A stretch of 60,768 nt of DNA, taken from contig JBBPYC010000015.1 in assembly GCA_038200275.1 (NCBI GenBank), forward strand, positions 1 through 60,768. The letters are read 5' to 3'. The position numbers and the translations under genes were made by a program. The DNA is from JBBPYC01 sp038200275. GTDB lineage: Bacteria; Pseudomonadota; Gammaproteobacteria; Burkholderiales; Burkholderiaceae_C. Positions 8,572-16,893 of this stretch are shown in pieces (within the stretch, counting starts at the first letter, position 1; the number at the start of each line of letters is the position of its first letter). The notes under the pieces are model-generated. The model did no database searches, was not told the origin of the DNA, and saw nothing but the letters and a program-made list of their open reading frames with translations.

Positions 8572-8754
8572 ATGGACACCCGCTTGCTTGAACTGCTGGT
8601 CTGCCCGATCACCAAGGGACCGCTCAAATACGACCGCGAACACGAGGAACTGCGTTCGCGCAGCGCCCGGCTTGCGTACCCGGTACGCGACGGCATCCCG
8701 ATTCTGCTTGAGGAACAGGCGCGCACCTTGTCCGACGAAGAGCTGGGGCTTTGA
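8572..8754 (+). CDS. Trm112 family protein (YcaR-like)
   Basis: This 60-residue protein has the pattern MDTRLLELLVCPITKGPLKY followed by LVCP-type and YPVRDGIPILL motifs that define the small bacterial Trm112/UPF0434 family. In eukaryotes Trm112 activates several methyltransferases; the bacterial role is not settled. The second Cys pair of zinc-binding members is absent here: only one Cys is present. It sits between lpxK and kdsB, its usual place in proteobacteria. Confidence 0.92.
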   Translation: MDTRLLELLVCPITKGPLKYDREHEELRSRSARLAYPVRDGIPILLEEQARTLSDEELGL

Positions 8755-8821
8755 CGACCTTCAGGCGGCGCGCGCAGTCGCCTGCTGGCGGGCCCGATCG
8801 CCCCCTGGTTTCGGTTCGCGC

Positions 8822-9592
8822 ATGACGTTTACGGTGTTGATCCCGGCACGCTTGCAGGCGAGCCGACTGCCCGACAAACCGCTGGCCGACATCGGTGGGG
8901 TACCGATGGTGGTGCGGGTGGCACAGGCTGCAGCACGCTCGTCCGCCACAAGCGTCGTCGTGGCGGCTGACGATGCGCGCATCCTGGCCGCTTGCGCGGC
9001 GCACGGCGTGCAGGCGTTGGCAACCGATGCGGCGCATCTCTCCGGCAGCGACCGGCTTGCCGAGGCGGCCGCGCTGCTCGGCTTGCCCGATGATGCGATC
9101 GTGGTGAACGTGCAAGGCGACGAGCCGCTGATCGAGCCCGCGCTGATCGACGCCGTGGCCGCGCTGCTGATCGACCGGCCAGATGCCGCCATGGGCACTG
9201 CTGCGCATGCAATTGATTCGATGGCCGATTTTCTGAGCCCGCACGTGGTCAAGGTGGTGCTCGACCGGCGCGGACTGGCGCTGAACTTCAGCCGCGCGCC
9301 GATTCCCCATTGGCGCGATGCGCAAAGCGCCGATGCGGCCGGGTCAACTGATCTGTCACGCCGGCCCGAGCCGGCACCGCTGCGCCACATCGGGCTCTAC
9401 AGCTACCGCGTAGGCTTTTTGCGCCGGTTTCCGACGTTGCCGCCTGCACCGCTTGAACGGTGCGAAGCGCTTGAGCAACTGCGCGCGCTCTGGCATGGTT
9501 TTCCGATCGCTGTGCATGTCACGACGCATGCGCCGGGTGCAGGTGTCGACACGCCGCAGGACTTGGCGCGCGTTCGGGCGCTGTTCATCTGA
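8822..9592 (+). CDS. kdsB: 3-deoxy-manno-octulosonate cytidylyltransferase
   Basis: KdsB activates Kdo to CMP-Kdo for attachment to lipid A. The 256-residue product has the nucleotidyltransferase N-terminus IPARLQASRLPDKPLADIGG, the LSGSDRLAEAA and NVQGDEPLI motifs, RAPIPHWRD, HIGLYSYRVGFLRRF, and ends in GVDTPQDLARVRALF. Length is normal. The ATG at 8822 gives the family N-terminus MTFTVLIPAR; open frame extends upstream through the Trm112 gene but has no resemblance to the family. It is co-oriented with lpxK and adk. Confidence 0.96.
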   Translation: MTFTVLIPARLQASRLPDKPLADIGGVPMVVRVAQAAARSSATSVVVAADDARILAACAAHGVQALATDAAHLSGSDRLAEAAALLGLPDDAIVVNVQGDEPLIEPALIDAVAALLIDRPDAAMGTAAHAIDSMADFLSPHVVKVVLDRRGLALNFSRAPIPHWRDAQSADAAGSTDLSRRPEPAPLRHIGLYSYRVGFLRRFPTLPPAPLERCEALEQLRALWHGFPIAVHVTTHAPGAGVDTPQDLARVRALFI

Positions 9593-9790
9593 CACGACCG
9601 ACTGCGTCCGGCGCGTTGCAGGGCGCGTGCTATTCTTTGCGCGGCCTCAAGGCCACGGCTTCGCCGACATGGTTTCGTCGCCATCGTGCGCACCGATCGG
9701 CCACATCAAAAGCGCACGACAACATGCTTGAATTTGTCTGAAGCGCATGACCACTGGCCCCCAGAAGAACATCGCAGGAGACACACCACC

Positions 9791-10447
9791 ATGAGACTGA
9801 TATTGCTGGGCGCGCCTGGTGCGGGCAAAGGCACGCAGGCCACTTTCATCTGCCGCAAGTACGGCATCCCCCAGATCTCGACCGGTGACATGCTCCGCGC
9901 TGCGGTGAAAGCCGGCACCCCACTCGGCCTGCAGGCCAAAGCCGTGATGGAGTCCGGCGCACTGGTCAGCGACGACATCATCATCGGGCTGGTGCGGGAA
10001 CGCCTGACGCTACCCGACTGCGCTCAAGGATTTCTGTTCGATGGTTTTCCGCGCACCATCCCTCAAGCCGAAGCCATGCGTGAAGCGGGTGTGAAACTCG
10101 ACCGGGTGTTGGAAATCGACGTCCCGTTCGACGCGATCGTGGAACGCATGAGCGGCCGCCGCTCCCACCCGGCCTCCGGCCGGACCTATCACGTCCGGTT
10201 CAATCCGCCGCAACGCGAAGGGTTCGACGATCTTTCGGGCGAGCCGTTGATTCAACGAGCGGATGACCAGGAAGACACCGTGCGCAAACGGCTTGAGGTC
10301 TACAGCGCGCAGACCCGTCCACTGGTGGCTTATTACGCATCCTGGGCCGACAGCGGAGCGCCGGACGCACCCAAATACCGCAGCATCAGCGGCACCGGCA
10401 GCGTTGACGAGATCACCGAGCGCGTGCTGGCGGCATTGGAAAGCTGA
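9791..10447 (+). CDS. adk: Adenylate kinase
   Basis: Adk interconverts ATP plus AMP with two ADP. The 218-residue product is the long-lid type: P-loop GAPGAGKGTQ at residues 8-17, the AMP-site motif STGDMLRAA, DGFPRTIPQAEAM, and the LID region GRRSHPASGRTYHVRFNPP with no zinc cysteines. The start is set at MRLILLG, with AGGAG ten bases upstream. About 200 bases separate it from kdsB, so it may also have its own promoter. It converges with the decayed asparaginase gene. Confidence 0.97.
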   Translation: MRLILLGAPGAGKGTQATFICRKYGIPQISTGDMLRAAVKAGTPLGLQAKAVMESGALVSDDIIIGLVRERLTLPDCAQGFLFDGFPRTIPQAEAMREAGVKLDRVLEIDVPFDAIVERMSGRRSHPASGRTYHVRFNPPQREGFDDLSGEPLIQRADDQEDTVRKRLEVYSAQTRPLVAYYASWADSGAPDAPKYRSISGTGSVDEITERVLAALES

Positions 10448-10489
10448 CCAAAGACCACCGCTCTGCAGCCCATCGGCCTGCGCACGGAT

Positions 10490-11434
10490 TCAACCCAACA
10501 GATCAAGCATTGGCGCGATCCGCGCTTTGACTGCAGACAGGCCGAGTGAGGGCTCGAACGGGTCGCCCGCTGGCAGTCGCACATCGCCCCACGCACAGGG
10601 CTTGCGCGCATCACGCGAACGCCAGCGGCTTGTGCATCGATCAGCGCTGCTTCAAGCGCTCGGCTCAAGGTACCGTTGTCGCTGCCGGCCGCCACCAGTC
10701 GCAGCACGCCCGTCTGCACCAGTGCTCGCACGACCACGCCAGTTGCGCCTGCGTGATTCATCACGATCTCCACCCTCGGTAGCTGAGTAGTCGACGCTAT
10801 TTTTTTAGTAGCAAACAACCGTTGTTGCACTAGCGTGAATGGGCAATTTCGCTGCCAAGTCAACCGCCGATCGCGGAACTACGCCAGCGGCCCCACGTCG
10901 CCCGACGCGAACGCATTCAACCGGCTTGTGTGGACTTTCTGCACGTCGAAGGCGCTGTGCACGTCGCCCGCGCACACCGCGAGCACGCCGGTGGCATGCG
11001 GGTCCATTGCGAGACGAATCGCGTCGAGCAGATTGCGCGGACCGTCCGGGGCGTGCGCGCTGGCAGGCCGCATTGCACAAGTCAGCACCACGGGCTTGGC
11101 TGTCGGCAGCACCAGACTCAGGAAATAAGCGGTTTCTTCCAACGTATCGGTGCCGTGCGGAATGACGAGCCCGGTGATCTCCGACTGGTCCAGCCAATGA
11201 CGACAGCGCGTTGCAAGATGCAGCCAGAACGCGCCGTCGGCATCCTTGCTGTCGATCTGCGCCACCTGCTCCAGCACCAGCAGGGCCGGGCGGTGGTGCG
11301 GGCAAGGTCGCCATCAATCGATCGACAGCGGCTGTGCCTGCCCGGTAGTCCACTTCCTCAGCAGCCGATCCGGCGGTGCCCGCAATGGTGCCGCCCATGG
11401 CGAGTAACCCGATAGTGTTGCGGATGTGCTGCAT
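10490..11434 (-). pseudogene. L-asparaginase, inactivated by frameshifts and a stop codon
   Basis: The pieces of a full-length asparaginase can be read in order on the minus strand. The N-terminus (LLAMGGTIAGTAG) runs from 11434 to about 11300. The frame then changes and continues through EQVAQIDSKDADGAFW and HGTDTLEETAYFL to ASGDVGPLA. There an in-frame TAG stands at 10879-10881. The same frame resumes with LPRVEIVMNHAGATGVVVRALV and DNGTLSRALEAALIDAQ to about 10600. The C-terminal part (LPAGDPFEPSLGLSAVKARI) is in a third frame and ends at TGA 10490. At least two frameshifts plus one nonsense codon make sequencing error an unlikely sole cause. The catalytic threonines of the GGTIA and HGTDT motifs are still encoded. 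Confidence 0.85.
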
Positions 11435-11503
11435 GGTGAGGGAAAAATCTTCGACTGCACCTCGCATTCTTTACGCCGCCAAAGAACTGGTTAAAATCAC
11501 AGC

Positions 11504-11523
11504 TACTGGATATGAAAACAGTC
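11504..11523 (+). promoter_or_regulatory. LexA-binding SOS box upstream of lexA
   Basis: TACTG-GATATGAAAA-CAGTC fits the proteobacterial SOS box CTG-N10-CAG, with flanking TA and matching outer bases. It lies 73 bases before the lexA ATG, where autoregulation is expected. The region around it is AT-rich. Confidence 0.85.
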
Positions 11524-11596
11524 TTTCGACGGAATTCCCAAGCTGTGTCTGCGCAATGAGTGCCTCGCCCGTCGATTCATCAGTTAAGGAAACCCC

Positions 11597-12382
11597 ATGA
11601 GCCGCACGCCGGACCATTCATCGGGCGCCATTCTCGGCGCCGACTCAGCCAATACGGCGACTGCCCGAGCCGGCAGTCGACTCGGTGGTCGCGACGGCAA
11701 TCGCATTGCTACCCTGCCGGTTCGCCTGACCGCGCGTCAGCAGCAGATTCTGGAGTTGGTGCAACAGGCGATCGCGCGCACCGGTGCGCCGCCGACGCGG
11801 GCTGAAATCGCCGCGGAACTCGGCTTCAAGTCCGCCAATGCAGCAGAAGAGCATCTACAGGCATTGGCTCGCAAAGGCGTGATCGAACTGGTCAGCGGCA
11901 CATCGCGTGGAATTCGGCTGCCCAGCGACACGCTGCGCCAGTTGCATGCGTCGCGCCTGCGTGAACAGGGCGATCCGGCGTCGAATGCTGAGCAGTACGC
12001 GCTGCCACTGATTGGCCGGGTTGCAGCCGGCGCGCCGATCCTCGCGCAGCAGCATGTCGACCGAATCTGGCAGGTCGACGCAAATTTGTTTGCGCAGCGG
12101 CCGGACTTCTTGCTGCGTGTGCGCGGCATGTCGATGCAGCAGGCCGGCATTCTCGACGGCGACTTGCTCGCCGTTCAGTCGACCAAGGAGGCGATGAACG
12201 GGCAGATCATTGTGGCTAGGCTCGGTGACGAAGTTACCGTAAAGCGCTTTAAACGCACCGCCGACGCCATCGAACTGCACCCGGAAAACCCCGAGTTCCA
12301 GCCCATTGTGGTGCGACCCGACGAAGCGTTCGAGATCGAAGGCCGGGCTGTTGGCTTGATCCGAAATTCGCTGCCGGGATGA
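11597..12382 (+). CDS. lexA: LexA repressor, with an extended N-terminus
   Basis: LexA represses SOS genes and self-cleaves when RecA is activated by single-stranded DNA. The 261-residue product has the winged-helix domain from about residue 43 (LTARQQQILELVQQAI; recognition helix PTRAEIAAELGFKSANAAEEHL), the cleavage site Ala144-Gly145 (VAAGAPIL), the catalytic Ser179 (GMSM) and Lys216 (VKRF). It is longer than Escherichia coli LexA mainly because of a roughly 40-residue Ser/Ala/Gly-rich N-terminal tail. The ATG at 11597 has AAGGAA close upstream; no good start is seen nearer the DNA-binding domain. An SOS box at 11504 indicates autorepression. Confidence 0.96.
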   Translation: MSRTPDHSSGAILGADSANTATARAGSRLGGRDGNRIATLPVRLTARQQQILELVQQAIARTGAPPTRAEIAAELGFKSANAAEEHLQALARKGVIELVSGTSRGIRLPSDTLRQLHASRLREQGDPASNAEQYALPLIGRVAAGAPILAQQHVDRIWQVDANLFAQRPDFLLRVRGMSMQQAGILDGDLLAVQSTKEAMNGQIIVARLGDEVTVKRFKRTADAIELHPENPEFQPIVVRPDEAFEIEGRAVGLIRNSLPG

Positions 12383-12729
12383 CACGGCGGCCGAATTTCA
12401 ACAGCCGAGCGGGCGTTGAGACGTTCCGCACCGATTGAACTTTTGCTTGTTTTATTTCCAGCAATATGAATTTCTAAGGTGTTTCGACTGACCGGTAGCA
12501 AAAGGTGGCGGGCGTATGACCTTTCTTGAGGCATCACCCTTTTGCAGACGGCCGTTTTGCAGACCTTCGACGATGCAGTGTGCTGCGTCGCCGAATCGAT
12601 TTCTCACATCGTTGTGCGCTCGGCGCCAGCGGACAGCGAGGGTTCGATTCCATAGGGAGCAAAACTTATTTGACCAATCCTGCCGTGTGTTCAGCCGCAA
12701 CTCTTCACTTACGCGAAAGAAGATGTCAC
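12383..12729 (+). other. Intergenic region after lexA
   Basis: No gene is recognised. The direct repeat TTTTGCAGAC occurs at about 12540 and again about 15 bases later. An AT-rich stretch near 12440-12475 (TTTTGCTTGTTTTATTTCC) may contain a promoter for the next gene. No second CTG-N10-CAG box was found here. Confidence 0.3.
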
Positions 12730-13140
12730 ATGGGATTCATTTCAACCATTCAGCATGACGGCCAGATGTTCATTGCCGGCCAGCCCCGTCGGGTGCCGGC
12801 ACGATTCAGTGCACTGTCGACGTCGCGCGCGCCCGAGCCGTTGGAGTACCGCGGCTGGCAGGTCACGGTCTGGCCACACGTTCAGGCGGTCGCCACGACG
12901 CTGTGGAAGTCGGCCAGACGCAATGTCCTGGCTGCCGTGGAACGGGTTGGACCTGAAGCAGGTCATGGCGCGATGGAGCCGGGCAATTCACCAACCCGCG
13001 TGCGGCCACTGCGGGTGCTGCATGTGATCGATCCCGCGGCTCGTGGCGCGGGTCGAATGGTGATCTCTGGCCGAATGGCCGATGTGTGTGCGGAGCTCGA
13101 GCGGCTTGCTGCATGTGAGGCACGCCACGCGCGTTGCTGA
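12730..13140 (+). CDS. Conserved hypothetical protein
   Basis: The function is not known. The 136-residue product has no signal peptide or membrane segment. Its C-terminal third, LRVLHVIDPAARGAGRMVIS followed by GRMADVCAELERLAACE, resembles the end of short uncharacterised proteins that I recall from Burkholderiales. The N-terminal half is Arg/Ala-rich with no recognised motif. The start at MGFISTIQ is chosen because ACGCGAAAGAAG lies upstream. It follows lexA on the same strand after 347 bases, so shared regulation is not implied. Confidence 0.6.
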   Translation: MGFISTIQHDGQMFIAGQPRRVPARFSALSTSRAPEPLEYRGWQVTVWPHVQAVATTLWKSARRNVLAAVERVGPEAGHGAMEPGNSPTRVRPLRVLHVIDPAARGAGRMVISGRMADVCAELERLAACEARHARC

Positions 13141-13245
13141 TATCGACCACTCCAGCGGCGTTGGATTGGGGCCAACGGCGCTGCCTGTCAATGGAGCGGG
13201 TTCTCATGAGTTCGCTTCCGCAGATGACAATCGGGGCCTGCTGCC

Positions 13246-13872
13246 ATGATCGATCGCCCACTGCTCAACCACACCGACATCGCCGCTCGCATTCCCCATG
13301 CAGGCAGCATGTGCCTGCTGGGCGCGGTTGTGTTCTGGGATGCCGACCGAATCGTTTGCAGCGCAGCGAGCCACGTGGCCAGCGATCATCCGCTGCGCGC
13401 AGCCGATGGCAGCCTCGGCATTGCAGCCGGTATCGAATATGCGGCGCAAGCAATGGCAGTGCATGGCAGCCTGCTTACCGAGCAAGCCGCACTGAACGCG
13501 GGCCTGGCAGCAAGCAAGCCGGCGCCGGGTATGCTCGCGAGCGTGCGTGCGGTTGAGATGCACGCGCGTCGGCTTGATGATGTGGCGCAAGTGCTTTATG
13601 TGGAGGCCACGCGGGTGGTCAGCGATGCGCAGGCGCTCGTGTATGCGTTCGAGCTGTTCGTGTTTGAAACGCGCGACGGCGAGGATCGAACAGACTTAGC
13701 GAATCAACCAGACAAGTCGGGTGAACAGCCTTCATCTTTGCGCGCGCCGACAAGACATTTCCGGGAGCCCACGGATGCGGCTGTCCAGTCAGGCCAAACC
13801 CGTCCCCATACAAGTCGTCGATTGCTGCTGGGTGGCCGTGCATCCGTGATATTGCTTCCCCACCCGAGCTGA
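13246..13872 (+). CDS. Hotdog-fold 3-hydroxyacyl-ACP dehydratase-like protein
   Basis: The N-terminal 145 residues resemble FabZ/ApeP-type dehydratases: IAARIPHAGSMCLLGAVVFWD with the catalytic-type His, then HPLRAADGSLGIAAGIEYAAQAMAVHG, where a Glu follows the Gly/Ile-rich helix start. The final strand, LLLGGRASVILL, is the usual family ending. Between residues about 143 and 193 there is an insertion, low in hydrophobic residues, that ordinary family members lack. It is followed after 71 bases by a FabG-like reductase. That dehydratase-reductase pairing is typical of fatty-acid-like or aryl-polyene pathways, but no synthase, acyl carrier protein or ligase is nearby, so the pathway is uncertain. 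Confidence 0.75.
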   Translation: MIDRPLLNHTDIAARIPHAGSMCLLGAVVFWDADRIVCSAASHVASDHPLRAADGSLGIAAGIEYAAQAMAVHGSLLTEQAALNAGLAASKPAPGMLASVRAVEMHARRLDDVAQVLYVEATRVVSDAQALVYAFELFVFETRDGEDRTDLANQPDKSGEQPSSLRAPTRHFREPTDAAVQSGQTRPHTSRRLLLGGRASVILLPHPS

Positions 13873-13943
13873 CCGGAGTTGGCCTCCGTGCTGCTGCAGG
13901 TGTCGGTTTTTGGCGCGTTTGCAGCCCCCACTACACTCGTCCG

Positions 13944-14684
13944 ATGACGATGAGCAACACGGTCAAAAAACGCGCGCTGGTGACCGGCGGGAGCGGTGCG
14001 ATCGGCAGCGCGATCTGCCGCCGGCTGGCTGAGCAGGGCCTGCACGTCTACGTTCACGCGAACAGCCACCTCGAGGCAGCCGTTGCATTGGCCGAAGCAA
14101 TCGGCGCCAGTGGCGGCAGCGCTTCGGCAATTGCCTTCGATGTGACCGATGCAGTCGGCAGCCGCGAGGCGTTGGAGCAGATGCTCGCCGATGGTCCGAT
14201 CCAGGTGCTCGTGAACAACGCCGGCGTGCATGACGACGCGGTGTTCCCTGGCATGCAGCCACACCAGTGGCACCGCGTGATCGATGTATCGCTGCACGGG
14301 TTCTTCAACGTGACGCAGCCGCTGACGATGCCCATGCTGCGCACCCGCTGGGGGCGTATCGTGAACGTGTCGTCGGTCGCCGCACTCGCCGGCAACCGAG
14401 GCCAGACCAACTACGCGGCGGCCAAGGCCGCGCTGCACGGTGCGACCCGCTCGCTCGCGCAGGAACTGGCCAGCCGCGGCGTTACCGTGAATGTGGTGGC
14501 ACCCGGCATCATCGACAGCGGCATGGCAGCCGGAGTGTTCGATGCCGCCAAGCTAGCGCAACTGGTGCCGATGAACCGCGCTGGTCGACCCAACGAAGTG
14601 GCCGATCTGGTCGGTTTTCTGGCTTCACCACAAGCCAGCTACATCACGGGCCAGATCGTGTCGGTCAACGGCGGGATGTATTGA
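13944..14684 (+). CDS. FabG-like 3-oxoacyl-ACP reductase (SDR family)
   Basis: This 246-residue short-chain dehydrogenase would reduce 3-oxoacyl-ACP with NADPH. Visible motifs are the Rossmann loop TGGSGAIGSAI (about 15-25), NNAGVHDD, the catalytic Ser of IVNVSSVAALAGN, Tyr-x-x-x-Lys in TNYAAAKAAL, VNVVAPGIIDSGM, and the C-terminal ITGQIVSVNGGM. Length is normal for FabG. Either ATG at 13944 or the one two codons later could start it. It follows the hotdog dehydratase and may act with it. Other SDR substrates cannot be excluded. A dispersed repeat copy starts five bases after its stop. Confidence 0.85.
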   Translation: MTMSNTVKKRALVTGGSGAIGSAICRRLAEQGLHVYVHANSHLEAAVALAEAIGASGGSASAIAFDVTDAVGSREALEQMLADGPIQVLVNNAGVHDDAVFPGMQPHQWHRVIDVSLHGFFNVTQPLTMPMLRTRWGRIVNVSSVAALAGNRGQTNYAAAKAALHGATRSLAQELASRGVTVNVVAPGIIDSGMAAGVFDAAKLAQLVPMNRAGRPNEVADLVGFLASPQASYITGQIVSVNGGMY

Positions 14685-14689
14685 CTCTT

Positions 14690-14790
14690 CCCCCGGCTTC
14701 GCTCCCTTCGTTCGGCTTTCGCCTTCCACTCTCCGGAGGAGGCGCCTCCGGCTTGGCGGAGCCAGCTCCGCGGCCCGTGCTGGAACTGGA
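14690..14790 (+). repeat. Dispersed post-stop repeat, copy A
   Basis: The copy begins CCCCCGGCTTCGCTCC five bases after the stop codon of the FabG-like gene. It continues through TTCGGCTTTCGCC, a GGAGGAGGCGCCTCC hairpin and GGCGGAGCCAGCTCCGCGG, and ends near TGCTGGAACTGG. The same blocks in the same order occur in five other intergenic places in this window. The remaining gap to the next gene (14791-14899) shows nothing else. Confidence 0.8.
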
Positions 14791-14899
14791 TGGCGCCCGC
14801 TTTTTTGCAGCTTCGCACTCAGCAGCGCCTTTATGAGGCAGCTGAAGGCTGGCTGGAAATGGGCACGCCGGCTATTGGATCGCCGACAGCGTCACGACG

Positions 14900-15340
14900 C
14901 TACATCGTGCGCACCACCAGCACCGGCACCGGTGAGCGGCCCAGCACACGCAACGTAACGCTGCCCAGCAGCAATTTCTCAATACCGTGACGGCCATGGG
15001 AGCCCATCACGATCAGGTCGGCACTCGTGGCCTGCACGGTGTTCAAAATTCCGTCGTGGATCACGTGATCTTCCACGATCGATTGTTCGCATACCAAGCC
15101 TTGACCGGACAACGCGGCGTGCGCTCTCTCCAACGCACTTTGTGCGTTGGCCTTGGCTGCATTCAGGTACTCGGCCTGGCCGAACACGTAATCCCCACCG
15201 AGCCCGGTGAATGGATAGTTGTCCACCACGCTGACCAGCGTGATTTTGGAATCGAAGGCTTTGGCCAGCTCGGCTGCTTTGGCAACCGCCTGCATGGCGG
15301 TTTCCGAGCCGTCGACCGGCACCACGATGTGCTTGAACAT
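14900..15340 (-). CDS. Universal stress protein (UspA family)
   Basis: The 146-residue single-domain Usp begins MFKHIVVPVDGSETAMQAVA and carries the ATP-binding signature GSHGRHGIEKLLLGSVT near residues 114-130, ending in PVPVLVVR. The nucleotide motif (G-x2-G-x9-G-S/T) is intact, so ATP binding is likely. The family helps cells survive stress or growth arrest, with targets usually unknown. The gene stands alone on the minus strand and converges with the FabG-like gene. Confidence 0.93.
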   Translation of the reverse strand: MFKHIVVPVDGSETAMQAVAKAAELAKAFDSKITLVSVVDNYPFTGLGGDYVFGQAEYLNAAKANAQSALERAHAALSGQGLVCEQSIVEDHVIHDGILNTVQATSADLIVMGSHGRHGIEKLLLGSVTLRVLGRSPVPVLVVRTM

Positions 15341-15476
15341 TTTTGTATCTCCCCGGTTGGTCCCATCCCTGCAACAGGCAATGCCTATGCTCCGCAGGCC
15401 TACTTTGCTGTCACTTTTTCAGCATACCGGCAGGCGCAACGGCTGGCAACCGGGGCTGCGCCTGAGGAAACGAGGG

Positions 15477-16220
15477 TTAGTCGCCTTGAAAGCCACCTGC
15501 GCGCCAAGTCAGCACGAGTGTGTCGCGCCAGCCGCTCGCGGTGCCGGGCTGCAGTGGCTGGATCGGCGTGGTCTCATGGATCACGCGTGCATCGTCAAGC
15601 ACCAGCAGGGTCCACGGCTCAATCAGGGTGAAGCGCTGGCCGCCTGGGCCGTCGGCATCGAACACCCGGGTTTCGCCACCCTTCACGCCGTGGCGCGCCA
15701 CGAGCAGCACCGCCACCAGATCAACCCCATCGCGGTGCGCGCCCTCGGGCGTTGGGCGGCCAATGCCGTTCGAAGTGTCGATGCGGAATTGATGGGCTTC
15801 GATGAACCAGGCGCGCTCGCCCTTCAACGCGCTACAAACCGCGCCGATGCCGCGCAGCAGTGCCTGCCAGCCCGGCGCTCGCACGACGCCATGCGCGACC
15901 GGCTCGAACCAGCGCTGCATGCCGCCGTGCAGCGCGTTGTATTCAACCGGCTGCCAATGCGCGCGTTGCGGCGCTTCGATAAGTTGCCCCCCTTGCTGCA
16001 CGAAGCAAGCATGGCGCCGGCGCCGGTAGCGCCCGCCGTCCTTCAAGTATTCGTCTGGCGGCAACTCTTCCCACGCGGGCAGCAGTGCGTCGAGCTGGGC
16101 GATATTCGACTGCGTCAAAGCACACACGGCGGCGGGATCAAGCACCGCAAACCCGTGCTGTTGCAGCTGGTGGACGCAGTCATCGGCTGCGGCAAATGGC
16201 GGAGCGAAAGCAAGTGTCAT
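15477..16220 (-). CDS. 2-oxoglutarate/Fe(II)-dependent dioxygenase family protein (2OG-Fe_Oxy_2 type)
   Basis: The 247-residue product has the iron-binding His-x-Asp in PEGAHRDGVDLVAVLLV (about residues 166-182). A distal His lies in DDARVIHETTPI, and an Arg in GWRDTLVLTW would bind 2-oxoglutarate. The N-terminal half contains the family-typical WEELPPDEYLKDGGRYRRRR block. Relatives include amino-acid hydroxylases, but the substrate cannot be told from sequence. It lies downstream of the thioredoxin gene on the same strand, about 106 bases away; a link to sulfur metabolism is not shown. Confidence 0.82.
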   Translation of the reverse strand: MTLAFAPPFAAADDCVHQLQQHGFAVLDPAAVCALTQSNIAQLDALLPAWEELPPDEYLKDGGRYRRRRHACFVQQGGQLIEAPQRAHWQPVEYNALHGGMQRWFEPVAHGVVRAPGWQALLRGIGAVCSALKGERAWFIEAHQFRIDTSNGIGRPTPEGAHRDGVDLVAVLLVARHGVKGGETRVFDADGPGGQRFTLIEPWTLLVLDDARVIHETTPIQPLQPGTASGWRDTLVLTWRAGGFQGD

Positions 16221-16326
16221 GGCAGCCGATTATCAGAGCCGCGCAGCACGATTGAGGGCCAGTCGGCACTTGCCCGGGAAATGCTGCGGCCTGCGCCCTG
16301 CCGCGACCCGCTTGATGCCGGTGCGG

Positions 16327-16893
16327 TCAGGCCTTTGCAGCCAGCGCGCGCTTTGCCATGTCGAACAAGTCTTCCTCAAACATCTCACCCGGCACCGTCT
16401 GCGCGAGTTGGCCCTGGCGGTTGACCACGCAGGTCAGCGGGATGACCTTGCGGCTCGTGACGCGCGCGCGCAGACCCGCAGCCGAGTCCAGCGCCACCGG
16501 AAACGCATAGCCGTTCGTGTTCATGTATTGCCGCACTTTGGCCGCATCGCCGTCGACCGACACGGCCAGTACGTTCAAGCCTTGCTCCCGGCTGCGGCGA
16601 TACAGCTTGTCCAGATGCGCGTTCTGGCGCTTGCAGAAAGGGCACCAGGTGGCCCAAAACACAAGCATTGACACCCGACCGGCCCAGTCAGCCGGCTCGA
16701 TCACGCCGCCGTCAATCAGCGGCACGACGGGCCAGTCGATCGTCATCGGCGGTTGCGGCGCTCCCTCTTGTGCAGCGGCGGCCCTCGTGGTGGCCAACAA
16801 CCAAGGCACAGCAAGGGCTGCGCCGGCAGCGAGGGCCCACCGACGCCGGTTCGTCCGCTGGCGTAGCAACATCAGCGGCAATAGCGGCTTCAT
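16327..16893 (-). CDS. TlpA/SoxW-like periplasmic thioredoxin
   Basis: The 188-residue product has an N-terminal signal or anchor (about 20-42, ending AAAAQ) and a TlpA-type thioredoxin domain with the active site WATWCPFCKRQN near residue 82. The conserved cis-proline region (VIPLTCVVNRQG) is also present. Such proteins reduce periplasmic disulfides. In sox clusters SoxW is thought to reactivate the SoxYZ carrier. The ATG overlaps the stop of the upstream metallo-hydrolase gene by four bases, so the two are translationally coupled. The assignment to SoxW is by context. Confidence 0.85.
   Translation of the reverse strand: MKPLLPLMLLRQRTNRRRWALAAGAALAVPWLLATTRAAAAQEGAPQPPMTIDWPVVPLIDGGVIEPADWAGRVSMLVFWATWCPFCKRQNAHLDKLYRRSREQGLNVLAVSVDGDAAKVRQYMNTNGYAFPVALDSAAGLRARVTSRKVIPLTCVVNRQGQLAQTVPGEMFEEDLFDMAKRALAAKA

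Noticed and set aside
12682..12705. Possible second SOS box (CTGCCGTGTGTTCAG) before the hypothetical gene at 12730
   Set aside because: The spacer is nine bases, not ten, and the flanks do not match the consensus.
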